Part shown: piece after piece, positions 45,621 to 56,754 of the stretch
Layout: every line of letters begins with the position of its first letter
How positions within the stretch are numbered: the stretch's first letter is position 1
Origin: Helianthus annuus
Taxonomy: Eukaryota; Streptophyta; Magnoliopsida; Asterales; Asteraceae
Reading direction: 5' to 3'
Assembly: GCF_002127325.2 (NCBI RefSeq)
Contig: NC_035445.2
Coordinates: 87,197,912 to 87,261,911 of the forward strand
DNA: 64,000 nt
Position numbers and translations under genes: made by a program
The notes under the pieces: generated by a model
Database searches by the model: none
What the model saw: the letters and a program-made list of their open reading frames with translations, nothing else
What the model was told of the DNA's origin: nothing

Positions 45621-48600
45621 ATGGGGAAGAAAGCAAAACCAAGCAACAACAACAACGAAAACTCCATTAATCCAATCGAGTACTACGACATAACAATGAA
45701 CATCCTGTTCGCAATAGTATCCGAGCCCTATTACCTCTTCCATTTCCTCACTTTCTTCTCCTATTTCTCCTTTCGTCTCTCCACTTCTCACTTATTCTCC
45801 GATCAATTCGCCGGATACCTTCTTCACCGAGTAATTCACTCTCTCTCACTCACTCACATTCACCATCATTTCTTCATTCTTATGTGTTGATCTGTTAATT
45901 TATTCATTGATTGCAGGAATTTCAAGCGCTTGTTGCCTTTGTTACCTTAGCGGTTGTCAAGGTATATAGTTAGTTATTGTTGATGTATGTATGTATGTTG
46001 TATATGGAATTGCTGAATACAACTTCATTAGGTGTAATATGTGATTATTGATTACTGATTAAATTCTGTGTAATTTGTATAGCTACTAGATTTCAAAATT
46101 TTATATATAATTTACGAAACTTATTGATCGGATTGGATTAACAAGTATAAGTTTTCAGATGCTTCAAATATTTTGATCGATTTTGACCGAAATTTGACCG
46201 ATCGCCTATTTCAAGTCTGACTAGGTGAAAATTGATAGGTTAACTACCACGATTAATCCTGATTTTTACAATGCTAGTGATTTTTATTCGACTTGCTTGC
46301 ATTACAGGGGAAAGCTATGCGATAGGTGTTAGGTATCTGAAAATTTTGATGCACTTGTCGTTGCTAGAATGATGTTGAGAAGCTTGATGGTGTTAGTATT
46401 TAGTTCTTTCGTTAATAATTAAGTTTAGGGCTTGATACAAAACTACTATCGAGCCGGGGGTCTCACTGGAAGCATATGGAAGCAGCCTCTCTATTCCAAT
46501 GGGATAGAGGTAAGGTTGTCTACATCTTACCCTCTTCAGACCCTACCTTAGCTTTGCTATTGGTGGGAATTACTGAGTATGAGTATGATGATGATGATGA
46601 TGTTAATAATTAAGTTTAGAAATGATTGTATAGGAAAAAGTATTAGGAAGGCGTTCATAGTATGACGTTAAGAAAATATGTATAGGTTGTATGATAAAGA
46701 AGTTGCATGAAGGGATTTTACTATAGTTTTTTTTGTGATGATGAAGGATTTTAATAGACTCTTTTGCTTTTACAGATGGTGAAAGAAGAAACTTGGGATG
46801 GGTTTATTGCTGACACGCTCTTATTTGCTAAGGTGGTCTTAGTTATTATTATTTATGCCTTTTAATTTTTTCCGTGTCTATACTTGTTCATTTATGAAAA
46901 TTTTGATACACAACTTTTACTAGTTTACATTTACGGAAAATGAAAAGAATTTTGGGTATATAGGTTATCATGAGTTCCAACCACACAAGCCTAGCTGAGC
47001 TATTATTTGCATACTCTTCTAGATTTTACCTGAAATTATTATGTTTGTTTGTAACACAACAGAAAAAGGAAATTTAAGGATCTCTTTGCACAGAGAATAC
47101 AAGGCATCAAGAGTTGCATGGATAGCATTAATAAAAAAATTAACAGATATTCTTATACATTATCTTGGATAGTGATAAGAGTGTTTGCTAGATGACAGGC
47201 AAATTAGAATAACATGATATTCTTTAGTTTCATTATCACATCTTTGCTCGCTAGCACATATGAAATAGGTTGTAAGGCACCCAAAAGTCCCGAATCGTTG
47301 ATCTTTGTAGATACTGTATTATTAGGAGTGACTCTTAAACTATATATGTAGGTGCTTAAGTTTAAATATATGAGTATATGACAGGCAGTAACATAGTTGT
47401 CAATAGCGGCTATAGCGACCGCTGTAGCGCGCTATGTAGCGAAGCGACCAAGTGTTGCTATTTGGGTCATAGCGACCAATAGCGTGAATAGCGACAATTA
47501 GTTTTTTTTTTTTTTTTTTTGATGTAAATAGCAATTAGATATAGCTATAAAATAGCTGGATTTATAGGTTTTTGTTAAATATACATGTAAAATAGCATAT
47601 ATATACCAAGGTATTTTGATATAATATACATATAAAAATTTTCAAAATTCTTTTTCTAGTGCATCGCTATATATAAAATTGTGGTCGCTATTTGTTGCTA
47701 TTCGCTATGTAGCATATAGGTCCCTTGTCGCTATTTGTCGCTATTCGCTATTAACAACTATGGGCAGTAATTACTATTATTCCATATATGTAGTTAACTA
47801 CATATCATTGGTAATTAAAGTCATCCGGTTAAAACCAAAAGTTCAAAAGTAATAAAAATTCATACAAACATTCATAATTCATTGTTGATCATCACCAAAG
47901 CAATCCAAACTTTCATTCTCAAGTTCATTTGAATTATGTGCTTCAAATTAACAAACATGACCCGCATGTAACTATGTATACACAACAGAAATCAGTGAAA
48001 TAACAAGTTCGTTTCTGAGTACTATTTTCAGAACATTACTAACAAGAATACGAAACACAAAACAAATTATGGAAACAAAAATGGGAAACATAAACAAAAT
48101 ATGGAAACAACAATGTGAAACATAACAAATACATAACAAGTAAGCATAAGACAGATTAACTACAATTAATTATGCACTTACACCAAACTTTAAAGTCAAA
48201 ACAAGAAAAAAAGTAAGAATAAAGGAGAAGTAATGACTGCGTTTATAACAGGGTCGCCAATTTAGGTTAAATAGACAAAGTAAGAACCACTGTACTCCAC
48301 TAAAAAAAGAATGCTAACCATAGTTGTCAATAGCGATCGCTATAGCGCGCTATGTAGCGTATAGGTCTAGTGTCGCTATTAGGGTTGTAGTGATGGATAG
48401 CGAGAATAGCGACACTTTATTTTTTTATTTATTTTTTGTTTTTTTTAATATAAATAGCAATTAAATATAGCTATAAAATAGCTGGATTTTAGGTTTTTGT
48501 TAAATGTACATGTAAAATAGCATATATATACCGGGGTATTTTGTTAAATATACATATACAAATTTTTCTAGTGTATCGCTATTTATACAATAGCGCCCGC

Positions 48601-51011
48601 TATTTATCGCTATTCGCTATGTAGCATATAGGTACCTTGTCGCTATTTGCCATTAACAACTATGATGCTAACTCGTTCTTACGTCAAAGAAAAAGATAAA
48701 TTTGTTATTAACATAGTGTTTGGATATGTTTTTTTCAGCTTTTTCTTGTTGGCATTTCATTGGTTGTGGATTTTCACCTGGCACTCTGGTACATGCTTAC
48801 ATTCTTAGGTATGCCTTATTTTTATAAGATGCTCTCTTCTACAATATATAGTCCCTTGGATTTTATTATGTTAATTTGGCTGGTGATAAGATGCATTAGA
48901 AATTTGATACTATTGTTATTTTTATTCTCTCCTCACAGTTATATATCTCTTTACACAACAACCTGCCTACATGGGACTAGGTACGCCATATGCACTAAAT
49001 TTGGTTTTATTTTCTATAGAGTAAAATGCCATTTTCGTGCCTGAGGTTTGGCCAGTTTTGCAACTTTTGTCCAAAGGTTTTTCTTTCCGCATCTGGTTCC
49101 AAAAGGTTTGAAATCTTTGCCATTTTTATCCGGCTCGTTAACTCCATCCATTTTTCTCCGTTAAGTCAGTGGTATTTTGATCTTTTTTGTTAATTTAAAA
49201 GTGCAATTCTGTCTTTTTCAGGGTATTCGGTCTTTTTATATAAAGTGAAAAAGACCGAATTGCTCTTTAAGTTAGCAAAAAAGACGGAAATACCCGTGAC
49301 TTAACGGAGAAAATGGATGGAGTTAACGAGCCGGATGAAAATGTCAATATTTCAAACCTTTTGGATCCAGATGCGGAAAAACAAACCTTTGGACGAAAGT
49401 CACAAAACTGGCCAAACCTCAAGGACGAGAATGGCATTTTACGCTTTTCTATATTTTATATATTGCATTGCATTTCTACACTCATCTAAATTCCCCCGTT
49501 TCAAAGTTTTTTAAATCATGTGATTTTAGGTTCTGCAACTCAATTAACACCACTGCAGTTGGAGTCTTTATTAACTGAAGGTGGCACATCAAGATTTTGG
49601 TTGGTTAGGCCCGCTCACAGTATTCTCGACATCTTTTTCTTGACGCGTTTTGTTGTTTTATATTTAATCTGGGCTGTCGTTCTGTTTTCTTATTTGGCAG
49701 GTGGAATTCCGCTCTTCATTATCATCATCCTGTATACGCACCAGCCGCGTTCTCCCCGAACTTTCTATTACGTGAGTATATAACGTTAATTATTAATTAA
49801 AAATGTTTTTTATACGTTGATTATATATATTTCTGCAACAGCTTCTCGAATAAAAATATATCTTTTGGAGTAGTTGATCTTGGGCTTTTCCCGAATACGG
49901 CTGCAAGATTTGGAATCTCTCTTGGTGTGTATTGTCGTTTGGTTTAGTTATTTATTATGTAATGTGTTGAATACATTATATATTTATATATCAACTGATT
50001 TTTTAAAATATAATGTGCAGGAGTACCTGATCAACTCCCAACTTATATTTTATTTGAGAATGCGGAAGAGGTTTCCCGCTTTCCAGATATGCATTCGGCA
50101 ACTAAATCTTCAGATATATCGAAGGTATACCGTAAAACTTAAGTGTATTCTAGCTCACACGGTCAGATCGGGCCAGCCAAAAATGTATTTTATCTGCTTT
50201 TGTTTCTTAATAAATTAGTAATGTGTTAGTTTTAGTTACAAAAACTATAATAAAAATCAGTAATATTATAAAAAAATTGAGTTAATAGACTTAGGATTTT
50301 ATTTGCAATAAAAATACACTTTGGATGACCTTTGACCTGTTTAGCCTGTGTTAGCTATTTGTTTATTTTTACCTACCGACCTGTAACCTGTTATAGATAA
50401 CACGCAACCATAGTTATTAAAGGCGCTAGGCACACTCAAGGCGCATATGCCTCGCCTTGGGCAGTTGGGCCTAGGCGCAAGGCGCAAAAAAGGCAAGAGC
50501 CGGAGGAAAAAAAGCGCATAACGAAAAAAAACTAAAATATTTTATGTATTAGAGAATTAATACTATTCTTCAAATAAAATAAACAAAAGCTATTATATAA
50601 CATTTAATATCATCTGTTTAGTACCAAAAGTTCTAAAATATTAGTGTAGAGAAGTAGTTTTCTGTTTTCCATAGATAAAAGTAGAAATCTGGCTGAAATC
50701 TTGCCAGAATTTAGAGAATTTGGCCGGAAACTCTCCGGAATCTAGGAATCTTGCTGAAATTTTTCTGGAGAATGAAAGCGCAATTGCTTGACTTAAAGTG
50801 CAATGGTCTCGCCTAGCTTAGAAAATGGGCCTAGGCGCAAGAGGCGATGGCTTTTAATAACTATGCACGCAACTCAAGTCAAACGCTTTCATAAGTAAAT
50901 GGGTCGATATATTTTTAAATATAATATTTATGATTGTTTTTGTTGCAGAAATGTCTTTGCCGGCATTTTGAACTTGACAAACACTTGCTTGATTATATTG
51001 GTGGCAAATAG
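45621..51011 (+). CDS. TMX2: Thioredoxin-related transmembrane protein 2 (TMX2) homologue, 10 exons, 272 aa
   Basis: Exons: 45621-45830, 45917-45961, 46776-46832, 48739-48808, 48939-48980, 49530-49603, 49701-49771, 49842-49924, 50021-50124, 50949-51011. All introns are GT-AG and every junction is in phase. The start is MGKKAKPSNNNN after a telo-box leader. Hydrophobic segments at about residues 23-50, 71-87 and 105-135 anchor the protein, probably in the ER membrane. A thioredoxin-like domain follows. Its usual CxxC is SSSC (174-177), as in TMX2-type proteins with an SxxC site, and the cis-Pro is QLP (Pro224). It ends HFELDKHLLDYIGGK. One resolving Cys only implies weak or no classical oxidoreductase activity; a role in ER redox or calcium homeostasis is known for animal TMX2 and is only inferred here. 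Five transposons lie in introns 2, 3, 5 and 9. No stop or frameshift is seen, so it is probably functional. Confidence 0.93.
46429..46601 (+). mobile_element. SINE-like retroposon in TMX2 intron 2
   Basis: GTTAATAATTAAGTTTAG is repeated exactly at 46411-46428 and 46602-46619, an 18-bp duplication as made by LINE machinery. The body contains CGAGCCGGGGGTCTCACTGG, CCTCTCTATTCC, GGGATAGAGGTAAGG and CAGACCCTACCTTAGC, a 3' module widespread in plant SINEs. It ends in a (ATG)n tail. It has no ORF. Confidence 0.88.
47392..47762. mobile_element. hAT-type MITE in TMX2 intron 3, copy 1 (371 bp)
   Basis: The termini are CATAGTTGTCAATAGCG and CGCTATTAACAACTATG. They are flanked by the exact 8-bp duplication GGCAGTAA (47384-47391 and 47763-47770). 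TAGCG/CGCTA words crowd both ends, and a T-run sits at 47503. Confidence 0.93.
48319..48664. mobile_element. hAT-type MITE in TMX2 intron 3, copy 2 (346 bp)
   Basis: It is the same family and orientation as the copy 556 bases upstream, with the exact 8-bp duplication ATGCTAAC (48311-48318 and 48665-48672). The two copies differ by small indels, so they arrived separately and not by tandem duplication. Confidence 0.93.
49019..49444. mobile_element. Mutator-like fold-back MITE in TMX2 intron 5 (426 bp)
   Basis: GAGTAAAATGCC at the left and GGCATTTTACGC at the right start arms of about 190 bp that are reverse complements of each other. TTTTCTATA is repeated exactly at 49010-49018 and 49445-49453, a 9-bp duplication typical of Mutator-like elements. 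Confidence 0.9.
50409..50865. mobile_element. hAT-type element in TMX2 intron 9 (457 bp)
   Basis: The ends are CATAGTTATTAAAGGCG and CTTTTAATAACTATG, with the exact 8-bp duplication CACGCAAC (50401-50408 and 50866-50873). GGCGCAAGGCGC and CCTAGGCGC words crowd the ends. The terminal CATAGTTRTYAA is shared with the two intron-3 copies, but the interiors differ. Confidence 0.93.
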
Positions 51012-51445
51012 GTATTATGCTCAACACTTTAATTTTGTTAGGCAAATTATAGCCTCAAAGAGGTAATTAACTTCAAGTATAATTGCATACAATTTATAAA
51101 GTTATAATTGAATCTTATTTCTATTATCAAATGTATCTTTCATCCTTTCCCAATTTTCCATTCGTTTTTATTCATTTGTTTTTTGCTATCACTGCTTCTA
51201 TGGATGGAAGACTCTGATTTGTACCCTTCATCTTTTTCTAGATTGACTGTTGTGATATGAATAATTTGCTTCAACCGATCTTCCACGTGTTGGCTTGCTC
51301 GTACTTATTTCAATGTAATCTTTTATGGACTCTTTTTCCTCTTTATTCGACAATATAAATTTTTCCGAAGCGTGCGTGAAATATGACACCTTAGGCCAAT
51401 TTCACATTATTCCATTCGCATGAGAGATACTAATGTACTACCTCA
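51012..51445 (+). other. TMX2 3' flank
   Basis: AT-rich sequence that should hold the 3' untranslated region. No unambiguous polyadenylation signal was picked out. Confidence 0.45.
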
Positions 51446-51678
51446 CAGGGCCGGCCCAAGCCCAAGTATTTTAAGGCTTGGGCTTTAGGTCTCCAAATCA
51501 ATAGGCCCTCCTACTTAAAAAAAAATTATATATGATATTTGAGTTGAGCTGAATTATCTTTATACATATAAAAAATATATAAAATACAAAAAAAAAATTA
51601 AATTAACTTTGCCAACAATAAACCTTTAAGTTTATTTTGCCGCTCCCAAGCCCGGGTAAAGGAGGGTTTTTCTCAAAT

Positions 51679-51710
<32 letters not shown>

Positions 51711-51771
51711 GAAAAAGAGGCCTCGAGTTTTTAATTCGCTTTACTCCACCAAAATGGTTGAGTCGGCCCTG
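51446..51771. mobile_element. hAT-type MITE (326 bp) downstream of TMX2
   Basis: The ends are CAGGGCCGGCCC and GAGTCGGCCCTG. The flanks are CTACCTCA (51438-51445) and CTACGTCA (51772-51779), a 7/8 match. A T-run of about 30 bases is internal. Confidence 0.87.
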
Positions 51772-51779
51772 CTACGTCA

Positions 51780-53084
51780 AATAACATGTTTTTGGTCACA
51801 TTAGATGTGGATGAGAGGAGAAGTGTAACGTTCCTTGTGGGCAAATAGTATCAAAGTCGTTCTTGTTCTTTTTGCACAATGTCGGAGGTGATGTTTTTGA
51901 CATCTTTTGGCAAATCTGACACTCTTCCATGTGAATGCCCCGTGTCAAATATCACCAACACGTTTTGGGCACATGTTGGTTGTGGATGGGAGGATAACAG
52001 TGACTTTCTGGAGAATCTCCGACTCTCTACTCTAGCAACCAAAAACCAAATTATGAGCCCCTTCTAGTAAATGGGCAATATTGGTAGGAGAAGCTGATTG
52101 TTACATAAAACTTCTCTAAAATCTGTGAAGCACTGGGATGCTTCCAAGCCTTGTATCATTGAACCAAACCGTACATTGGATATAGATGATAAACATACAG
52201 CAGTGTGTATAAACATTGGGCACCCGAGGTAGCCATCCCCATGAAACCTCATAGATTGTCTTCGAGAAATTCAAGAGTACATCTGAACATAATAAGGCAT
52301 CTCGATCGACTATAGAATGAGAATGTAGATATTCTAACGTGGTAAACTAAAATCCTACTGTTGGCAAATGTTGCATTTCATGGGTGACACGGTTGCACGT
52401 ACGCAACTAATGCCTGATATGCTAGCACAGATTGTAAATGCCACATCGAGCCACCGCGAGGCACACACGTTTGAACTTGGCAACCATGCCTCAGATTGTT
52501 AATGCCCCTATTGTTATATGATCATCTTTATAAATAATAGAGAGTGAACCTGTAATTTTAAGTCGCATACAAGTCTTTTCCCTAAATATTATATGGTCAT
52601 CTTTTTAGTGCAACTTAGACAAGTGCAATAGATCTTTAAACTCACAGTCATCCAATGCAACTTATTTGCTAGAAATGAATAGTAAACCAAACATATTTGC
52701 ATGCCCCTAATATGTATTATGCAACACAAAAATCATTAAAAATATTTGTGTAATGATATAAATAAAAAAAGATGAAAAGTGTTTTGGCGTCCATGTATGC
52801 GAGTCACGCGTGTGGGGTCAGCAGGGCAAAGATATGGTCTGCAGCCTGCTTGTCTGTCTCACGTAAAGCGCACGCCATACAGTCATTCACCACTACCTAC
52901 TGGTCAACCCTGTTTCAACCAAAAGTCAAAAGCCAATATGCTTTCTCACCCTCCTTTCCCTTCTTTTCATTGCACATGCTTTAAACTATTTCATGTTTTA
53001 TCATTTCATGCCAAACTTATATGTTGTGAACATATTCTAATGACAATGGCATCATTTTCATTCGTAATGCATGTTCATTACAGG
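51780..53084. other. Intergenic, possible gene remnants not recognised
   Basis: Open frames on both strands at 51851-52252 and 52772-53087 have moderately gene-like composition but no family I recognise. They are short, without splice support, and are not called as genes. Confidence 0.4.
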
Positions 53085-53089
53085 TAATT

Positions 53090-53218
53090 ACGCACGTTCA
53101 TTTTAAAATCACGCACGTTATAATTCAAAAATCTAAAATCACGCATGTTGAAACACAATAATCACGCATATTGAAAACATTAATCACGCATGTTATAGAA
53201 CAAATCACGCACGTTGTT
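53090..53218. repeat. Degenerate repeat of AATCACGCAYGTT
   Basis: Six or seven copies of ATCACGCACGTT or ATCACGCATGTT occur at 20-30-base spacing, followed by ACGTGAAGTACGTTAAG. A run of about ten G follows at 53261. Confidence 0.8.
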
Positions 53219-53220
53219 GT

Positions 53221-53639
53221 ACGTGAAGTACGTTAAGCCGTAATGTACAATATACTTTGGGGGGGGGGGGATATATTTTTATGGTATAAGGGTATTATAT
53301 TCACATCATCATAATTCATAACCAACACCTTAAGACCACCAGGTATACTCCATGCCCGAGGCGTAGAACTCATGCTTTTTCTTCGTCACGTCAAATGATT
53401 CACACCACATCGAAATCTAGCAACAAAATGCCCTTTTCGAACCACGCCTCCCCCTCTATGCCTACTAGTGTGGTGTACCTCATGCAAAACGCCCCAACAC
53501 ACCCAAAAGTGCACGGCATATTTACCCGGCGTACTTACCAGCGTGTTTGCCAGCGTACTTACCTTCTGTTTAACAAATTAACATACTTAAAAATTGAAAG
53601 TGTCACTAAATTAGCCAACATCCACTACCTAAGCTGAAC
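53221..53639. other. Intergenic, no gene recognised
   Basis: It includes repeated GCGTACTTACC / GCGTGTTTGCC words at 53530-53565. No bounded element. Confidence 0.45.
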
Positions 53640-54080
53640 TTGAAACTGGAACTGCAACTCGTCTATCCAAACTCAAGGGTGCTCATGATTTCGGCTCATG
53701 GAAGAACAGAATGAGATCCTTTTACTACATAGTTACACACATCGGATGACCATTACCATTGGACTCCACATTCCAATGGTTTTAACAAACGGTAATGAAA
53801 TCAACATGGATCTTTCCATTCATACGCACAATGATAAATTGTTCCTTCAACGTGATCACAAAGCGTATGATGTCCTTACTATGGCTCTTTCTACTGACGA
53901 TTACAACATGTTCGAAGAATACACCACAACACTCTCTCTATGGGAAGCTTTGTGTGACTTCTACTAAGGGGAATGAAGATATGATCCAAAACAAGAAAGA
54001 TATTCAAGGTCTTTATGATGCTTTTCTATTACAGTCTGTACCAAGTGACATTGAAGATGCTGTTAGAGATGCTAGTTAAA
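53640..54080 (+). pseudogene. Decayed copia Gag fragment
   Basis: The frame reads TGTATRLSKLKGAHDFGSWK, later NDKLFLQRDHKAYDVLTMAL and LSLWEALCDFY before a stop at 53965. Another frame continues with GNEDMIQNKKDIQGLYDAF and SDIEDAVRDAS. This is the N-terminal Gag domain of copia elements with at least two frameshifts. No zinc knuckle, LTR or pol is attached. Confidence 0.8.
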
Positions 54081-54489
54081 TGATAATAATCTATCATATA
54101 CGTTCGTTACAGAACCATGAATTATGGCATGTTGCTTTTGAATTTTTCTAACTGGAACAATCATTAAATACTTGATCTATCATAAAGCGGATTCAATGGA
54201 AGTAACCTTCCATTATAGTTTTAATTCATCATAGGGGTTGTTTGTTTCAGCTCTTATTTTTATTGGGTTTTTAATGGTTCAGACCTTTTATTGGTTCAAT
54301 ACCAAACGCCTAATGCTTAAGACTGTTTGTTTCACGAACAGAAGTCTGTATGATTTAGATATTTGTCTCTAATGGTTAAGCATTATGCTGGCTCTTAATG
54401 GTTAAACGTTATACCGGCTCTTACTGGTTCAACACTTACCTATTCAAAAGTTGTCAAACAGCCCTTAGTTCTTTATATCTTGTCAACAC
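54081..54489. other. Intergenic, no gene recognised
   Basis: Repeated TTAATGGTT / TTACTGGTTCA words at 54270-54430 look like a decayed TIR element. No gene. Confidence 0.4.
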
Positions 54490-54530
54490 TCGTTTTCGCC
54501 CCCTGTTTTCGAGGGCAAGCTTCGCCACTG
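54490..54530 (+). mobile_element. Truncated hAT MITE end, CAGTGGCGAAG family
   Basis: CGTTTTCGCCCCCTGTTTTC and CAAGCTTCGCCACTG match the right end of the 56044 element. The left part is missing. Confidence 0.65.
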
Positions 54531-54829
54531 CCCGTAGCTCAAGCTTTTGTAAGATCTCTCTGCTCGAAAAGAAGAAAAATTACTCTAGTTATTTGCATGT
54601 TCATCATGTCAGCTCTAAATCGTATTTGATCTAGTTATTTGCATGTTTATCATGTTAGCTCTAAATCGTATTTGATCAAATATTATATATGTAGAGAGAG
54701 ACACCCCTTAGTAATAGTTCTCCGTTAAAAAAAAAATAGTTCATTATTTTTAATCTATTAATATTTATATATATTAATATTATATTATATTATATTATAT
54801 TATATTATATTATATTATATTTACCACAT

Positions 54830-55290
54830 TATAAATAAGCAACATGTTGTTGCTTCATATGGTTGTACCTTATGCATAGGGTTTTTTCAAAAAAAAAAAA
54901 AAATTAGATTTTTTACTTTCAACCTAAAAGTCTTTTATCTTTTACATTTTAACCCCTTTAAGTTTTTTTGCTTTTAACCCTAAGCTTTTTATCTTTTTCA
55001 ATTTAACACAAACACTTTTTTATGTTCAACTTTAGTCCCTCGTACTTTTATTTTTCACAAGTTTTTCGTTTTATGTTTCGTCCTAAGTTTACGAGTCAAC
55101 ACGCCGCAATGTACGTGTGGGGTTCAATGACAGGCCCATCGCAACGCGTCTATTTTTCTCCGTTTGATAAGTTCATCGCAACGTGCGGGTCCTAGATCGA
55201 CTTAGTTATTCTTTTCTACGTTTTACGTTATGGTCTAATTTTTAGCATTAACATGACGCAACGAGCGTGCGTGGTTCAACAATTTTACGT
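54830..55290 (+). repeat. Dispersed repeat, copy B (relative at 39880-40330)
   Basis: Same order of landmarks as copy A: ATTATAAATAAGCAACATGTTG, TTTTAACCC lines, TTTTTCGTTTTATGTTTCGT, then CAACGCGTCTATTTTTC. Confidence 0.75.
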
Positions 55291-56043
55291 ATGTTTTTTC
55301 ATTCGGTGTTGTTTATTCCTTTTTTATTTATTTTATTTTTATGAGCTTTCCTGATATTGGTATTCGCTGGTAGTGGTGTGACATTGGTGCTACTTGGCAC
55401 GATTTTACAAACGTATTTAACCTATTAAGTTTTTTACTAATAATTGGTTTCGAGTTTACCCCTATACCTTTGCTTTAAAAAAAACTATTTTTTACGTGCA
55501 TATTTTTATATATTTTTCGGTATGAATTCGATTTGCTCTACATTTCGACGTAAACTTTTCCTAAAAATGAGATAGGTCAAATATAATACCTTTTCGTATA
55601 AAGAAACCATTTTTATGTACGTTTCGATATACATTCAAGTTGGTGTATGTTTCGACGTAAACTCTTTTGGGAAACGAGTCAGGTCAAATATAATATGTTT
55701 TCGTGCTTATTTTGAATGTTTGGTAAAATATATTTCGAATCGAGTGGAGTCAAATCAGGGTTTCTTTTTTTCCCTTTTTTTAAAAGTTCTAATTAATCTC
55801 TTTTAGTTATACGTGTCAACTTTTTCGTTACATGTGTTAGGTATTCTATGTATAAATCGGGTCACATATAATACATTATGATTGTATGATATAAATTTGA
55901 TTTACTTTATGTTTTGATCCAATCGCAATGCTTATATAGGTTACATTGAGTTCAATCAGGAAACGTCGAAACACGCGTTTTCATATGATTAACGCATTAC
56001 ATAAAATTTGGACTAATCCATTCGATATTTGTTATGTACCCGC

Positions 56044-56231
56044 CATGGGCGAAGGATAGTGGGGGCGGGAGGGGGCGGCCGACCCCCCGAACTTTTCGCT
56101 CAGTAGTGGTGAGTATGTAGTTTTCGTATAGAAATTTTTGGGTATGTACGTTTTCGACCCCCCGTTTTATAGAAATTTTTGAGTATATACGTTTTCGACC
56201 CCCCGGTCAAAAATCTCAAGCTTCGCCACTG
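56044..56231 (+). mobile_element. hAT-type MITE (188 bp), CATGGGCGAAG family
   Basis: The ends are CATGGGCGAAG and CTTCGCCACTG, flanked by the exact 8-bp duplication GTACCCGC (56036-56043 and 56232-56239). The right duplication overlaps the stem of the Helitron hairpin, so it inserted into the Helitron end. Relatives are at 26337, 28745 and 54490. Confidence 0.93.
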
Positions 56232-56268
56232 GTACCCGCGCTGCAATGCGCGCGGGTCTTATTGCTAG

Positions 56269-56754
56269 TTATAATTATATTGTATTGGAAAAGTCGACAC
56301 GATTTTTTATTTATTTTCCACATCGCGTGACTAGGAATAAACAAAAAGGTAACATTTGAATTGTCGGGGGTAAACGCTTTTAGTTCCCCCCTTCTTTCAA
56401 CTTTTCTGAAAATAAATTGCTTTTATTCTACTCTTATATTTAAAAAGGCGTAATTAAGTGATCATCATGACATATCATTAGTATTTCATGTTCTCAAAAG
56501 CTATATGCAAAACTATTTACCTGTCTTCTTCATATGTTTACAGGAGTAAATAAACAGTAACATCATAATTTTCATGATAAAGATAATTTAAATCACCTAT
56601 GTATATATTATATATCATTTTAGTAGTTACAGAGCCAAAAAAAAAAAAAAAAAAAAAACTCATTGGTGTAAATTTTAAAAAAAAATATTTGACTAATAAT
56701 ATAACACATAAAATAAGTATTTAATATTATTTAGCATATTCTTCTTTATTTTTA
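56269..56754. other. Intergenic, no gene recognised
   Basis: AT-rich, with an A-run at 56637-56658. Confidence 0.5.

Larger units (their letters stand above)
54754..56268 (+). mobile_element. Probable small Helitron (about 1.5 kb)
   Basis: The 3' end is strong: ACCCGCGC-TGCAATGC-GCGCGGGT hairpin (56234-56257), seven bases, then CTAG (56265-56268) before T. The proposed 5' end TCTATTAATATTTATATA after A at 54754 resembles the start of the 33139 Helitron but is less certain. The interior has a pentanucleotide (TATTA)n tract (54779-54820), the dispersed repeat shared with 39880-40330, and a repeated TTTCGACGTAAAC / GTCAAATATAATA module (55545-55700). It has no ORF of note. Confidence 0.55.

Noticed and set aside
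51851..52252. Possible minus-strand gene remnant
   Set aside because: Two short frames with no recognised family; composition alone is not enough.
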